From Deuterostichococcus epilithicus (lineage: Eukaryota > Chlorophyta > Trebouxiophyceae > Prasiolales > Stichococcaceae), in assembly GCA_033439295.1 (NCBI GenBank), contig JAVTLE010000005.1, positions 1,228,501 to 1,292,500 of the forward strand: a DNA stretch of 64,000 nucleotides, read 5' to 3'. Of this stretch, positions 1-12,154 are shown piece by piece. The notes beneath the pieces are model-generated. The model made no database searches and had not been told where the DNA came from. It saw nothing but the letters and a program-made list of their open reading frames with translations. The position numbers and the translations under genes were made by a program. Position 1 is the first letter of the stretch; each line of letters starts with the position of its first letter.

Positions 1-1747
1 GCGGCATGGGCAGGGGCGGCAGCTTCAGCGGCGGCGGCGAGGCGGGCGCGCCAACGAAAGGCCCAGACCTGAAAGGTGGGAGAGAGCCGCGCTCGCCAGG
101 CGCCATGGGCTTGCTGGCCTCAAAGTCGTGAGACACTGTCGCGGCGTGCCACTGAGGGATTGTGGCCGCGCTGCAGTGACGGCACATGTGCCAGCGTTCC
201 TGCGCGCACATGCGCACCTGCTGCATGGCAAGGCTCATAAGGAGTCAGAGCCAATCGTCGACCAGGGGCCCGATGACGACAGCGACTTTGAGCGTGACGA
301 CGGAGTGAGTAGCGTTGCTGCCAACTGCCCAAACCTGCTTTGTTGTAGTCCTGTATCACCTCGAGATGGTAAACAAGACCTGACCCAATGGAGTGGCTCT
401 GCATCGTAGGGTGCGCTGGCACGTGCCATCGCGGAGAATCCCGCGCTTGCAGCACAGGACACAGCCCTGCAACGACGAGCCGACAAGGCCTGTCACGCTT
501 TCAACACTTGGTCAAGTGCTTGCATGCGAGGAGGCTCAGCCAAGTGCGTACATAGGCATCCTTTCACTCCTTTGACTACTTTGACTCCGGACCTGTCCTG
601 CCCTACAGGGCAAGGCCGAGGAGGAAAAGGCAGCAGGAAACAGGGCATTCGGTGCAAAGGAGTATGACAAAGCCGTTGGCCACTTCACGCTGTGCATACG
701 CCTAGACCCTGAGTGAGCACCGCTGTCTGCGGCAAGCACACCTTGATGACGCTATTAAGACATGAGCAACATCGCTTGCTTCTGTGGCCGGCGCTGAAGT
801 GACTGGAGGCTGGCGGTCCCTGTGCCGGGGCATGCATCGCGCTCTGCTGCTTGGTCTTAGCAACGGACACTCTGGGTCGCAGGAACGAGGTGTTCCGCAG
901 CAACCGCTCGGCGGCGCTCATGGCCCTCGGACGGCACCGTGAGGCGCTGGCGGACGGGCGCAAGGCGGTGGAGCTGCGCCCCGCATGGGCCAAGGGCTTC
1001 GCCCGTGTTGGCGCCGCCTTCTTCGCCCTTGAGCAATTCACCGAGGCACCGCCCGCCCATCTTTGGCCGCACAGCGGTCCTGCTGCTGACACGATTCCGT
1101 GCATGCGGGAGAGCATGCGGGAGATGGGGTCCACGCCGCACGCCGCGGCTGCAGAGTTTCTCGTTCTCGGCGCCCACCTGGCATTGTCGGCATAGGCGCT
1201 GAGGCGACAGCGGCGCCTGCGATGGCGGCGCTTGCACCATGGCAAAACGCTATCCAGCACTGACTATTTGCCGTCCATGCTAATATGCGGTCGCAAACTT
1301 GCAAGCCAGAGCTTGCGGCAACCTCTGTGCATATGCATCCGGCGTTACCGGCGGCCAGGCAGCCAAGAGTGAAACCGACACCTGCTGCAGGCGAAGGAAG
1401 CATACAGAAAGGCGCTGGACCTGGAGCCGAACGACGCGCAGCTGCAGGACCTGGTGCACAAGGCGGAGGTGGCGGAACATAAGGCGCTGGACCAGCGCAA
1501 GCACCGGTTTCGGCCGGGCGGGGGTAGCGGCGCGGCAGTGGGCGCGGCTGGTCCTGCACGGAAGAAGGCCCGAGGACCTGATGCGAGCGGTGATGGCAAG
1601 GACAGAGGCGGTGGCGGCAGCAGCGGTGGCAGCAGCAGGCCGAGCGCCGGCAGCAGAGGCGGCGGAGGTGGCGGCACGGTTGGGGCGGCAAAGAGCGGCA
1701 GCAAGGGCGGACGGGGACCGTTGCTGTCCTTTGAGGATGACGAGTGA
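1..1747 (+). CDS. TPR (tetratricopeptide) protein, 5' end not found in window
   Basis: Four exons are supported: one ending at 302 before GTGAGT, then 609-712, 883-1045 and 1391-1747 (stop TGA). Joined in phase they give a TPR region with the helix signatures EEEKAAGNRAFGAKEYDKAV, FRSNRSAALMALGRHREAL and EAYRKALDLEPND. This is the three-repeat pattern seen in co-chaperone-like TPR proteins, which usually bind the C-terminal tails of partners such as Hsp70/Hsp90. The C-terminus is basic and Gly/Ser-rich and closes with LLSFEDDE. The last intron (1046-1390) only joins in frame if it starts with GC. No ATG is seen upstream in frame, and the first exon frame stays open to base 2, so the true start may lie left of the window. 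The partner and pathway are unknown. TPR identity is certain; the subfamily is not. Confidence 0.72.
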
Positions 1748-1997
1748 AGCCTACACAGTCTAGATGAACGCCTGTGTTTAATTAATGGCGAGGTGCTCCC
1801 CATCCAATTTGAAAGGGGAGGCTCAGCGGCCCCAATTAAAGGGCTGATATATGACTTCTGGCCCCCAAGCTGACCAATTCGAAAACTGCGAGGTTTGCGT
1901 ATCCAGAAACAGCTTCAAGTCACATTCCTCACCTCTGTGTCACCTTCCGCAAGCGCTTGCAACTCCGCTGGCTGACGAGGTCGTCACCTTGCGCAGC

Positions 1998-3126
1998 ATG
2001 CAAGGGCTGTTAAAGTCGGTGCCGTGCAATTGCATCGCGAACCAGTGCAGACCCCAGAGTGCAAGTTTTCAAAATGCTTTGTCAAATGCAGTTGCGCAGC
2101 GCTGCCAGCAGCAGTCAAGACTGGGGCTGCGACATGGTGCATACCATGCGCAGCGGGCATCATGGCGCACCTGCATCACTTCGGCCGTGAACAGCTCAGG
2201 CCAGGGTCCTGAGGACATGTACAGCGATATCAGCGAGCAATCTGAACTCAGGAGGGACGACTACGAGGGGCCGCAGCTGGTACCCATGGACGAGTCAGAG
2301 GGCGGCCTCGGCGGCACCAGCGATGATGTGTTTGGCGAGCTGGTGCGCTGTCCGAATACGCACTCTGCGAGCAGTACACGTCGAACCGGTCTCATGATGA
2401 GCAAGCAAGAGCATAAGATAGCTGGACGACTGTTATCCGCAGCACGAGCCCTCGTGTCCATGACCGCAGGCTGTGTTGCTCGTTGGTTTCACGAGGCAAG
2501 AGTTTGACACCTTCCGGCGCATCATGGATGATATGGACGCAGGCTTCGTGCCCGTCATACCCTGCTCGGTCGCCATGCTCGACGGCACCCTTCAGGCTGC
2601 GGTCTCCTCGCCGCCGCCAGCTCACCAGCAGGCGCGGCATGTTTGCTTGACCTTTCGTCGTGATGTGATTGCGAGTTTCCATGAGCGTAATCCCTGCGAC
2701 ATCATGCAACGACGCGGCTAGTCTCTGTTCCTGCAGCTTCCAGCGGGCACCCGACGAGCGGTCATCATGAGCGGCCTGTCTACTGCTGAAGTCTTTGAAG
2801 TCATCGGCGCGTACAGCGACACCGGTGCGAGTGCTTGGCCGACATGCGTTGCTGGATGTCGTTGCTGGGGTTGCGCATCAACCTACATTGATACCACGTC
2901 GTCGCTCTTTGGCCCTCCCTGCGCTCACATCTTTGTGACAGACATGAATCCGTCATGAGGCTCACTGTGCTCCGCGGGCGCAGAGTCGTTGCCGGAGACG
3001 CTGTATGGCGCCGCCGTGCCCAACAACTATGAGAGGAACCTGCGCATGCTGCTGGCGGAGATGTATGACGACAAGGACTGGAAGGCGGCACAGGACATGC
3101 TGGAGGGCGCATACCAAAATTCATGA
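1998..3126 (+). CDS. DUF3783-like conserved protein, possibly plastid-targeted
   Basis: I did not recognise a named gene. Exons: about 1998-2340, 2470 to about 2640, 2737-2824 and 2984-3126 (stop TGA). The joined core reads LAVLLVGFTRQEFDTFRRIM, then VPVIPCSVAMLDGTLQAA, LPAGTRRAVIMSGLSTAEV and ETLYGAAVPNNYERN. The alternation of a value-like strand, a substitution-tolerant helix and a final 'AAVP' strand resembles the small DUF3783 fold of plant and cyanobacterial proteins, but that is recall rather than a search. The N-terminal 70 residues are rich in Ser, Gln and Arg and poor in acidic residues, like a transit peptide. An in-frame ATG at 1851 is an alternative start. The donor of the second intron is uncertain (GT at 2641, or a GC site just upstream). 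Function unknown. Confidence 0.6.
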
Positions 3127-3694
3127 GGCCGCCGTTGGCGCAAGTTGTGCTGCCTATGGCCAAGGCTACCGCACGAGAAGTGGAAAGCCTGATTGGTACC
3201 ACGAGGGCTCGATGGAAGACGGACTTGACGCCTGCGAGCCGAGGATGGCAGCTGTTAGGCGCTGCATGAAGCCCTCTCCGCTGGCGAACAATGCTGGTCC
3301 CTAGTTGCGGCGTGTGGCGAGCGATGGTGACTGGCGCAGCCCTGGATCTGCCAAATTGTAAAGTACATTTTCAAGCTTGAGGTCGCATTCCGCAGCATCT
3401 GTACAGCCCTCTGTAAGTCATGTTCTGTCTCCGTCCTCGCCATGGAGGCACGTCAAAAGCCGAGGATCTGCATTTGCAGGTTTTGCCACGAGGGTTCCCG
3501 CGAAGCAGCCTGATGCCCACTGATGCAAGCCATCGGCGAGGGTCCATCCTGCCAGTACTTGCCGTCCTTACGATTTTGCTCCAAGCTCAGTCGATACTTC
3601 ACGGTCGCTTGAGGTCGCTAAGCGGGTTTTCTGATTCTGTGGAGATTTGAGCACGTTCCCACCCACTTTCCCGACCACTCGAGGGCTGGCCCAT

Positions 3695-4910
3695 ATGATG
3701 CGGCTCGGTCTACCGCGTCTGGCTGCACAGACTGCAGCGCTGCAGACGCGCTCGTACCACATACCTTATGTGATTGAGACGACAGCCAGGGGCGAGCGCG
3801 GCTTTGACATCTATTCGAGGCTGCTGCGAGACAGAATCATCTGCGTGAACGGCCCTATTGACGACCACATGAGCAACTCTGTGGTGGCACAGCTGCTGTA
3901 CCTTGAGTCTGAGCATCCGGAGAAACCGGTGAGCTGGCGGCGTCAAGCATCGGCATGATAGGGCTCACAACCATGCCGTGTTATTCAATGATCTCAGGCT
4001 CATTCCTCTCTGCAAGCTTGCATTTCGCGCAGATCAGCGTGTACATAAACTCGCCAGGTGGCATCGTCACAGCGGGCATGGCCGTCTACGACACGATGCA
4101 GGTGTGTATGCCAAACTCTCGTAACCTCTCTTGGACACGCACCTTGTGCCACGACCTAGGAGCAGCACCGTCAGTGTGCAGGTCCAGCATCTGACAACGG
4201 GAAATTTCGTCCCGCAGTACCTCAGAAACCCCATTCACACCATATGCGTGGGGCAAGCGGCATCGATGGCGTCGCTGCTGCTGACAGCCGGCGAGCCTAA
4301 GGAGCGGCGGTCGCTGCCCAACAGCCGCATCATGCTGCACCAGCCGTCCGGTGGCGCCTCGGTCCGCCTTTTAAACCCTTTAGTGGCTTCTCCCAGAGGG
4401 TCACGCCTTCCGCTCTTGTTAGTGTGAGCAGGGCTGCAGTGTGGCAGCATAACCTCTGTCTGCGGTAGCATTCACACCGTGTTGAATCGCCACGCATCGC
4501 ATGTGTCGCGATCCTCAATAAATTTAAATAGATTTGGCCTCTTCTCCTCCTTGCAGGGGCAAGCAAGCGACATCGCCATCCATGCGGAGGAGATCATCAA
4601 GCTCAGGGGTCGCCTCAACGAGTTGTACAGACAGCACACAGGCCAGCCTCTCGAGGTCATAGGTGCGTCTGCCTCGCCATGTGGTTTTTGTTGACCATTG
4701 GGCTCCCTACATGTTGCATGCCTCACAGCAAGCATGCAAGCACTCTGCATTTCCGCTCGCACCTGTGTGCCAGTCTGGTGTGGAAGAACCGCTGTGACAT
4801 CTGCAGGCCGGACGCTGGACCGAGACACGTTCCTGTCAGCCCAGGAGGCAAAGGAATTCGGCTTGATAGACGAAGTGGTCGACCATAGGCCACCAGTACC
4901 TGCGAAGTGA
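3695..4910 (+). CDS. CLPP: ATP-dependent Clp protease proteolytic subunit, mitochondrial type (ClpP)
   Basis: Serine peptidase of the ClpP family (S14), which forms the tetradecameric barrel that degrades unfolded proteins delivered by ClpX-type ATPases. Five exons (3695-3928, 4033-4101, 4218-4361, 4557-4662, 4807-4910) join exactly in phase to 218 aa. Visible signatures: a basic N-terminus [20 protein letters not shown] typical of a mitochondrial presequence; the start of the mature enzyme at [20 protein letters not shown]; the oxyanion strand INSPGG; the catalytic Ser in [10 protein letters not shown]; the catalytic His in IMLHQPSGG; and the catalytic Asp in [19 protein letters not shown]. 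The first methionine of the exon is chosen as start because it opens the presequence. The nuclear location and presequence point to the mitochondrial paralogue, rather than the chloroplast-encoded clpP or the plastid ClpR subunits, which lack catalytic residues. Confidence 0.93.
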
Positions 4911-5791
4911 CTGCTGCGACCTTGCGCTCGCAAATCCATTGCCATTTGTATCGATGTGACGAGGATCCTGCCCATTCTTTTGGCCACAAAGTTGTGTGAG
5001 TGGGACAGTAGTCGCCAAAAATTGATTGGATGGAACAGGAGCTGCAAATTAATCAGTCGCCAAAGTCAGTAGGGTGACTTGGCGTACGAGGAGTCGCCAA
5101 AAAATCCGCCAGTCGCCGTTGCCAGAGTCCCACACACATCTTGACATGATTCCCCTGCATTTCGAAGTGCAAGGTGCCTTCACAGTGGATGCAGCTGCAA
5201 CGTTTGTTTGATGGGAGCAATTGCTGTCCCTGCTGTGTGCGTTGATGCCGGTGGCAGCTCCTCGAGCGCGCTGTCTGCAGCATTCAAAGTTTCGTAAACA
5301 AAGCTTTTGTCTAAACCCCGGCTGCCAGACGCTCGGGTGGCTTCAAACGCTGGTTGCGCCTGAAAATGGGACACTCGGACATTGCAGACGGATTTCTTAG
5401 GGTTGTGATGAGGTCTCGGCCTCGCGGCCACATATCCGGCGTCGTCCTGGGCACGTACAGCACGAGGTAATAACGTAACCTTGCTAGCACGACAAGTCGA
5501 CAACGCTGTGTTGCTCACCGATGCTTGGTGAACTTTCGCTGCTTCAGAGTGGCGCTTAGTTTGACGATGTCTGTGTTTGTTTGAAGGCTGTAACGCGAAC
5601 GCTGCACTGCTTAGGGGGAGGCCCGCGGCGTCTCAACCACCTAATAAATAGGGCTCAGCAGTGGGAGTTTGACGTTCGTCAAGTGATCTTGGGTGGCAAT
5701 CGAGCGGCAAATCGCTGCACAGCTTCGTGGTTGGCCTCGAGCAGATACCTCGAGTGCGGCGCAGCAGCCTGCATAATGTGGGCTCCGGCAT
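4911..5791. other. Intergenic stretch downstream of ClpP and upstream of the LD-like gene
   Basis: No coding exon is supported here. It contains the ClpP 3' untranslated region, a cluster of the heptamer AGTCGCC (four copies with short A-rich tails between about 5009 and 5116), and then the presumed promoter and 5' leader of the next gene. Open frames in this stretch lack codon-like composition and family motifs. Confidence 0.5.
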
Positions 5792-6012
5792 ATGCCGCCC
5801 GCAAAGCAGCGCAGCGCTGACGCAGCACCCATCTACAGTCAAGTCACCGCACACTCTCCAGCCCAGCCGTACCCGCCCACCATGGGCACTGCATCCACCT
5901 TCCTGCGGCCAGACCAGGCGCCGCAGCTGCCTGACTACGAGGCCGTGCAACAGGTGCGCACAACCCATGCCATGGCCACAGCGGTGCCGCTGTCGCAGCC
6001 GGCACCGTCGAT

Positions 6013-6077
<65 letters not shown>

Positions 6078-9000
6078 CTGCACAGGCGGCGCTGCAATGT
6101 GCTGTGCATGCCACAGATGCTGCAGCCCAGCCTGCCCCTAGTGCGGCGCAGCATCTGCCACAGCCAAAGGTGCAGCCGCAACCGCAGCTGCAGCCTCAGC
6201 CGCAGCAAAGCGCCTCGCAGCCGCCACCTGCCGCCATCGCCAGCGGAGCGGCGTCGGCATCACCCGCGCGGCATATCGAGCCTGTGCTGCCACTGGATCG
6301 CATGGCCGCTACCCTGGCGGCCAAGGACGCGGCCAAGCTGCAGCAGCAGGCGGCGCTGTTTGAACGGCAGCGCCAGGCATTGCGGGCGGCGGAGGCGCTG
6401 CAGGCAGAGCTGCAGCTGGGCGCCACGGCACCCGGCCGCTCAGCGACTGCCGGCCAGACGCCAGCACTCGCGATGGCGGCTGAGGGCATGCCTGCGGGCA
6501 GCCAGCAGAGTGCCGAATTGGCAGCAGGTGAAGCCCGAAATTCTGCATCATCCTTCCACTGCTCGAGTGAACACCCAGGTGGAATGTGGGTGTTAACAGA
6601 GATGGCCTACAGGCGCCAACTCGTCAATAAAGACCCTAAAATTGTGCCCCTCTCATTGCAGGAGCCTCCGCACCGCACTCAACGCCAGCGGCCATGAAGC
6701 AGGAGGCGGTCCCTGTGGCGCAGCTGGCACCGGGACTGCCTGCCGCCGCCGCCAGCGTCGCCGCAGCAGCGGCAATGCCGCCGCCGCCCACGCCGTCAAA
6801 GGCGCAGCTGTCGGCGGCGGGCGAGCAGCAGCTGGTGGCGTTCTTCTCACTGCAGGACACACTGTCGAAGGAGGAGGTTCGTATGCTAGCGCAGCGGGTG
6901 CGCCCCTAAGCTCACTCGCTGCCAATGTGAACACACATTCCGCCGGCAGATACAACACATGGTGACCGATGCCGTTGTGCCGACTGCCTGAAGGCGCTCC
7001 AAGCCAAGGCTTCTGCCATCACTTGGCGGCAGGACCTGCACTTAAATCAGAGGGGTGCGACACGCACCAGGGATTGTGCCGAAACTATTACACTGGCAGC
7101 CCTCGTCACGCTATCTGGTAACAGGCGATGCTGTCTCATGTGCATACGGGAGGGACCTTCCCACGGAGTGCATACGGAAGGGACCTTCCTACCATAAAAG
7201 CGGCTAGCCTTCCTACCACACGAGCAACATTCAAGTTGCCCTCCGGTGACTCGAGATTCTGTTCCTGAGCGTCGTTTTCCCGTGACATGCTTCGACGCTG
7301 TCCATGAGATGCTGTCCTTGTCCCACAGATCGGGTGCGGTGAGGAGGCGGTGCGGTCGTACTTCACACGGCTGCGCAACACAGTGCGCGCCTTCATCCAG
7401 AGGGCGCACCGGCGCGCCGGCGGCCGCACGGCGCCCGCCGCCGCGCACGCCGCGGGCAGTCCCGCCTGGGGGCGCCGGCTGGCGTGGACGCCGCCACCGC
7501 GGCGCAGATCCAGGTGCCGGAAACGGCTCGTCCGGCCCGTGCTCTGCATGCTCGATGTCCTAAGCCGGGAATCCAGAAGCATAGTGGCTCGTGTCAATTC
7601 GCATTGTCCGGTCCATCATTGCCGCCAGGGTCATGTACCCACCGCGATGCTGCCATTGTGCCGGCACAGGGCGCGGCGGCGGCGTGCGGCCTCACCGGGG
7701 CGCTGCTCGCCCAGGCGGGCGGGGAAGGCGGCGCCGACGCCGGCGGCGTGGCAGCGGCGGCAGGCCCTGACCCGGGGTGGCTGGAAGCAGAGGAGGCGGC
7801 TCGCCAGCGCAGCCTCGCGCGGCTGCTGCCGCTGCTGGATGGTGACGGCGGCATCGCCAGTCCCGACTGCGCAGGTGGGCCGCGAGGTTTTGGTTTCCGA
7901 GGTCGTGCGAGACGTTCGGTTGCTTTACACTCTTGTTCACAGGACCTTTGCCAAGCGTTTGATCTTGAGCGCCCTGGGGAAGTGCACCTGAAATGTGACC
8001 CATGTGATCAATCGATGGCTCAGTCACCTGTGGCGCTGCCTTGCGCGCAGGCCCCTTTGCGGCGCGCTTGCAGACGGAGCACAGTGTGGCGGTTCGCTCG
8101 GCGCTGCTGCAGGCGGTGCTGGCCACCCGCAGCAACGCCACGCTGGCGCGGCTCGTGGCTGCCGGCACCTGCGGCCTGGTGCTCGACGCCTGGCTGGTGG
8201 TGCGGCTCTGCCGCTGTGACGATGGTGATGCGCGGCGATGTGGGGATGATGTGCCAGGCAACAGTGCGAAAGCCGCTGTGGTTGTGGCTGCGTATCATTG
8301 GAGGCGCCGCTTCAGGGAGCCGCAGCACGTGCCTGGAGGCGTGCAGATGCAGGCCCGCAAGGCGGCAACTGGACGGTCAGCAGGAATGTAGAGTGTGACG
8401 ACGATCTGCCGGGATGCGTGCCCCTGACAGCACAATCCTGAGTCTGACCGACACCTTCTGCGCTGGATGCAGGAAGCGGAGGGAGACCGCCAGAAGACCT
8501 TCCTACGCCTGGCGCTTCGTGCGGCGGCGCGGTTGCCGTGGACGCTGCCGCTGCTGCGCGCCGGCGGGCTCCTGTCGACCCTGACGCGCCTGCAGAAGAA
8601 CACGTGAGGCTTCCATGTATGGCCGCCTTAACTCGAGCTGAGTCGAGCGGATCCAGTATTGGCGACTCCCAGTAGTCGATCCCTCAGCTGATGAGAGTTT
8701 CCCAACAACACCTCGGAAGCACCCATGCGGAGCAAGCACAGGCTGCGAGGCTTGGTGCAACTGCAACCTGCAGAGGCGGAAATGACGGTTTTCAGCTGGA
8801 GTCCACTCCAGTGGAGTGGAGTATGAAGACAGTTTGCGATCTTCATCATCAAAAAGGCTTGTCCACAAAGCCGGCATCTGGAGCCCACACATCGCCCGCA
8901 TTGAGAGCGCCTCTGACTGATGTCAACACCCGCTGGCAGGGTGCTGAAAGTGGCGGCGGAGGCAGGGCGAGTGCTGCACATTTGGCAGCGGCTGGAGAGC

Positions 9001-11724
9001 CCGTACGTGGACGCGCCGCCGCCACTGCAGAAGTTGCCGCCCGCTCCATACCTGCCGCCAAGCACCCTGGCGTTCTCTGGGCCCGGTCCTGCCGCCGAAG
9101 CGCAGGCTGCTGCTGCTGCCGGCACCACCGCGACCGGCAGCGCGATGGGCGACACACCCTTTGGCGCATTGGGCAGCGCGACTGCAGCGGCTGCCGGCGC
9201 TGTCGGCCAGCAATCGGCGACAGCCGGGTGGCAACAGCAACAGCAGTGGCAGCCTCAGCAGCAGGCTTTTGCACCGCTGGCGGCGGAGCCGGTGCCAAAG
9301 CTTGTCATCAGCAGCCCCGTCATTGCCGTGGCGGCGGCAAACAGCCTCGCGACGGCCGGCGCGGCGGCTGTGTCGCTGCAGCTGCCGCTGCCAGGACAGA
9401 CGCAGGCGGGTCAGCAGCATTCGTTCCAGCAGCAGCAGCCAGCAACCGCGCCTGCGCAGCCGGCAGCCGCATACAAAAAGCAGCGCCATGCCGGCACCAA
9501 GGTCAGCGACTATCTCAAACGCTTATCAAACGGAGCTGTCATGGCGCATCATGCAGCGTGAGTTGGATGCATATTGATCCATGCGAGGCTCCGTGCTAAG
9601 GGCGGCATGACGTTTGAAGTGCCAACTGCCTTTTGCAATGCCTGCAGGCACTGGGCGTCGGCGGCGGCAGCAGCTTCGTACGCGGCTATCAAGCCATCAA
9701 GTGCGTTTGGGTTTACTCACGTTTTGTGTTTTTGGTGTTGCTGTCGGCTGAGTCCGTCAATCATACCGCTGCCAACGATGTCAACTATGGGCCGTCTACT
9801 TGCTGACCCTTGCTGCCCTTTCTCCGGCTGCAGGCCAGCGAAGGCGGTGCCGAGGCAGCCCTCTGTCGACGAGGTGCAGCCCTGCATGGCAGCGTGTGTG
9901 GCACTGCTGTGGTGCTGCCACAAGTACGTCCGGCGCAGTGTCGACAGTGGTCCGGCAGCCGACTGCAGAGTGCGCCTGTTGGGCAGGTGCGAAAGAAGGA
10001 ACGGGCGCGGCTGGCCAGCACGGCGCTGCCTCCGGGCGGGGGGACCGGCAAGGCGCCCAGGACCGCACAGCAGGCGAGGCCGCAGAAGGCGCCGCAGCCC
10101 AAGCGGCAGGCGCAGGGCGGCGGCGGCGGCCTGCTGGCGGCGGCAGCGCAGCGCTCGGCGGGGCAGTCGGCGGGGGNGGCGNGCGCCGCGCAGCAGCCCA
10201 CCATGGCATCGGTGCGCGCCTCCGTCCTTGTGTGTGTCGCGCGCGATGCCCGGTCTGGCTCAGCATTGCCGGCTGGCAGCATCGACGGCATGCGCTGGAC
10301 TGACGGGCGGCCAGCATGCGCCTGGAACCCCCATCTGCTCGGTTCCTGGCGGTCAATGTGGTGTCACACGATGCCCTTCGCGCCCGGTCGTGCTCCCGTG
10401 CTGATGCGGCACTGTGTACAGGATGGAGTCCTCGTCACGTTTGCCGGAAGTCACCAGCGGAACCTGGCCATTGAGGCTGTGCCCCCCTTGCCTGCCACAG
10501 GTGCAGGCGCAGGCGGTGTCCGAGCACCGCAAGGCCAAGCTGTGGCTCGCCCACCAGGCCGCAAGGGCCGCTCTGCAGGTGCTGCTGCTCCGCCATTCAG
10601 GGTTCAAAGGCTGCCGTAAACTCATTCGTCACCCTCTACCCTGCTGGCTGCGTTGGGTTCACCGGCTGGACCTGCTCCCGCCACGATCGAGGCTGCACAA
10701 GGCCAGGCGCATGCATGGTGCAGGGCTGGCCGGCCTTGGCATGCGTCAGTCGATGAGTGCGGGGATGCGGTTGCTGCGCCACGCAGACACTGTTTCCCAA
10801 TGTCCATCCCCCAGGCCAAGGAGGATGCGGAGGCGGTGGCAGGCCGGCTGCCGGGCATGCGGGCGATCCCCGGCGTGCCGTGGCCGCCGACGTCGACTGC
10901 GCTGCCGTCCTGGGACATGCTGCCCGGAACCGGCGAGGACAGCGCGGAGGCGCCGGCACAGAGGTGCTCTGCCGGCCCACACACGGTGGCGCACCTGCAG
11001 CGAGCCACCTCCAGGCTCTGCGCACCCTGCTCACCGTGCCGCAGCTGTCGCCAGCCTGCATCTCTCGGGCTGCGCAGCGCCGCTCTGAGCTGCGTGCGTG
11101 CCACGCTGCAGGCTCCGGGACTCGCAGCAGCCGGCAGCGACGTACATCCTCCAGGTGTGCGGCCTCTCCTTCGATAGTCCCGCGCCAGATCGGCAGACAG
11201 GCCGAGCACGATGTTGTGCGAGCACCTCGTGCCTTTCGCTTGCGTTCCGATCTGGTTGAAAGCCGGCGCTGCACCGCAAGTCGGGATCGAGCTGTTGAAA
11301 ACCGCTGTGTCCAGGAGCTGATACCGGACAGCCCGTCGGAGCCCTGGGACGCCTGGGAGTCGCCGCCGCCCGACGGCCTGCTGCCGAAGCTGCCCTTCAC
11401 GCCCGTCGACCCGATCGAGTCCCGGGACCAGGCGCGCCCTGCTTGCACGTCCCTCATGGGCCAGCACAGCAGGGCCGGGGCAGCGCCAGCGCATGCTTGC
11501 GGTAGTGGGTGGTCCCGGACCACCAGTTGCCGGCACCGGCATGCCGTCACTCCGGCAGCACCAGTCGATGCGCCTGTGAGAGGCGCAGACGTGGCAAGCA
11601 CGTGGCTGAGTCTGGTCCACTGGCTGTGCGACTGCAGGTGCAGAAGATGGTCGCGGCTGGTGTGCGGCTGCCCGCGTATGTCGGCAACCTGCACAACCCT
11701 GCCGTCGCTCACCAGCACTACTAG
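5792..11724 (+). CDS. LD: LUMINIDEPENDENS-like homeodomain / TFIIS-N-domain protein
   Basis: Nuclear regulator related to plant LUMINIDEPENDENS (LD), which acts in flowering control in Arabidopsis; the algal role is unknown. Order along the protein: a Gln/Ala-rich N-terminus with a pure polyglutamine run; a helical LQQQAALFERQRQALRAAEA segment like the region before the LD homeodomain; a homeodomain split over introns (QLVAFFSLQDTLSKEE, then IGCGEEAVRSYFTRLRNTV); a TFIIS-N/IWS1-like helical bundle (VRSALLQAVLATRSNATLAR, GLVLDAWLVEAEGDRQKTFL, LPLLRAGGLLSTLTRLQKN, RVLKVAAEAGRVLHIWQRLE); then disordered Ala/Gln/Pro sequence. The late motifs PGMRAIPGVPWPPTSTALP and PDSPSEPWDAWESPPPD match the conserved Trp-Pro and EPWD blocks of LD. 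The gene ends in NLHNPAVAHQHY. Core exons are firm (6662-6876, 7329 onward, 7668-7873, 8052-8202, 8471-8606, 8939-9561). Joins near 7440-7510 and 9600-11300 are uncertain, and two N bases lie near 10177-10183. Confidence 0.75.
6014..6076 (+). repeat. (CAG)21 microsatellite encoding polyglutamine
   Basis: Twenty-one uninterrupted CAG codons directly after ATG at 6011-6013, inside the first exon of the LD-like gene. There are no CAA interruptions, so the tract should be length-unstable. It lies in the disordered N-terminal region, before the homeodomain. Confidence 0.97.
6950..6961 (+). other. Candidate 12-base microexon in the homeodomain of the LD-like gene
   Basis: The exon ending at 6876 (…SKEE before GTTCGT) and the exon starting at 7329 (IGCGEEAV…) leave the homeodomain a few residues short against LD. 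Between them, CAG at 6947-6949 and GTGACC at 6962 flank ATACAACACATG, which adds IQHM in phase 0 and gives SKEEIQHMIGCGEEAVRSYF. Direct splicing of 6876 to 7329 is also in phase, so the microexon is an inference. Confidence 0.45.
7140..7195 (+). repeat. 28-base direct tandem repeat in an LD-like intron
   Basis: GTGCATACGGGAGGGACCTT at 7140 recurs as GTGCATACGGAAGGGACCTT at 7168, a period of 28 bases with few mismatches. A further partial CCTTCCTACCA element follows near 7210. It lies within the intron before the exon that starts at 7329. Confidence 0.85.
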
Positions 11725-12154
11725 CAGTCAGCAGCGGCTCGCCAGCCGCATCATCGAGGCGGAATCATTACTGTCAAACTGTTCCATTATCCTGCTGTCA
11801 GGACGGCAGTAGACGAGTGGCAGAATATTGTCGCATGCAGCCCCCCACCCCCCCTCCTTCCATCTTACCGTGCCACCCCAAACCCAGTTCTCAGCGTCTC
11901 ACGGCCCTGACATGGGACTCCTGCTTGCAATCCGCAATCAGGTCGTGGACTGCTGCTTGCAATTTACAGTGCCTACGCCAGACAATACTCTCATAAATCC
12001 CACTGTCACAGCAGGTGCCAACTCTGTCAACCCTTCCAGATCAGAAGCAGTGTTTTACAAAATGGCAGCACATGGCCGAGCCGCGAGGCCGGCGAGTCCT
12101 CTTCTGCGAGCGGGCGAGACCTTGCCGCATCCTCGAGATCCAAACCGGACTAAA
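11725..12154. other. Convergent intergenic region, LD-like gene and HDR
   Basis: Holds the 3' ends of two convergent genes. It is C-rich around 11840-11880 and contains no exon I can support. Confidence 0.5.

Noticed and set aside
5633-6208. Long minus-strand frame of Leu/Ala runs opposite the CAG tract, and a polyserine frame at 5727-6596 plus
   Set aside because: Both are mirror frames of the (CAG)21 repeat in the LD-like exon; low complexity, no motif.
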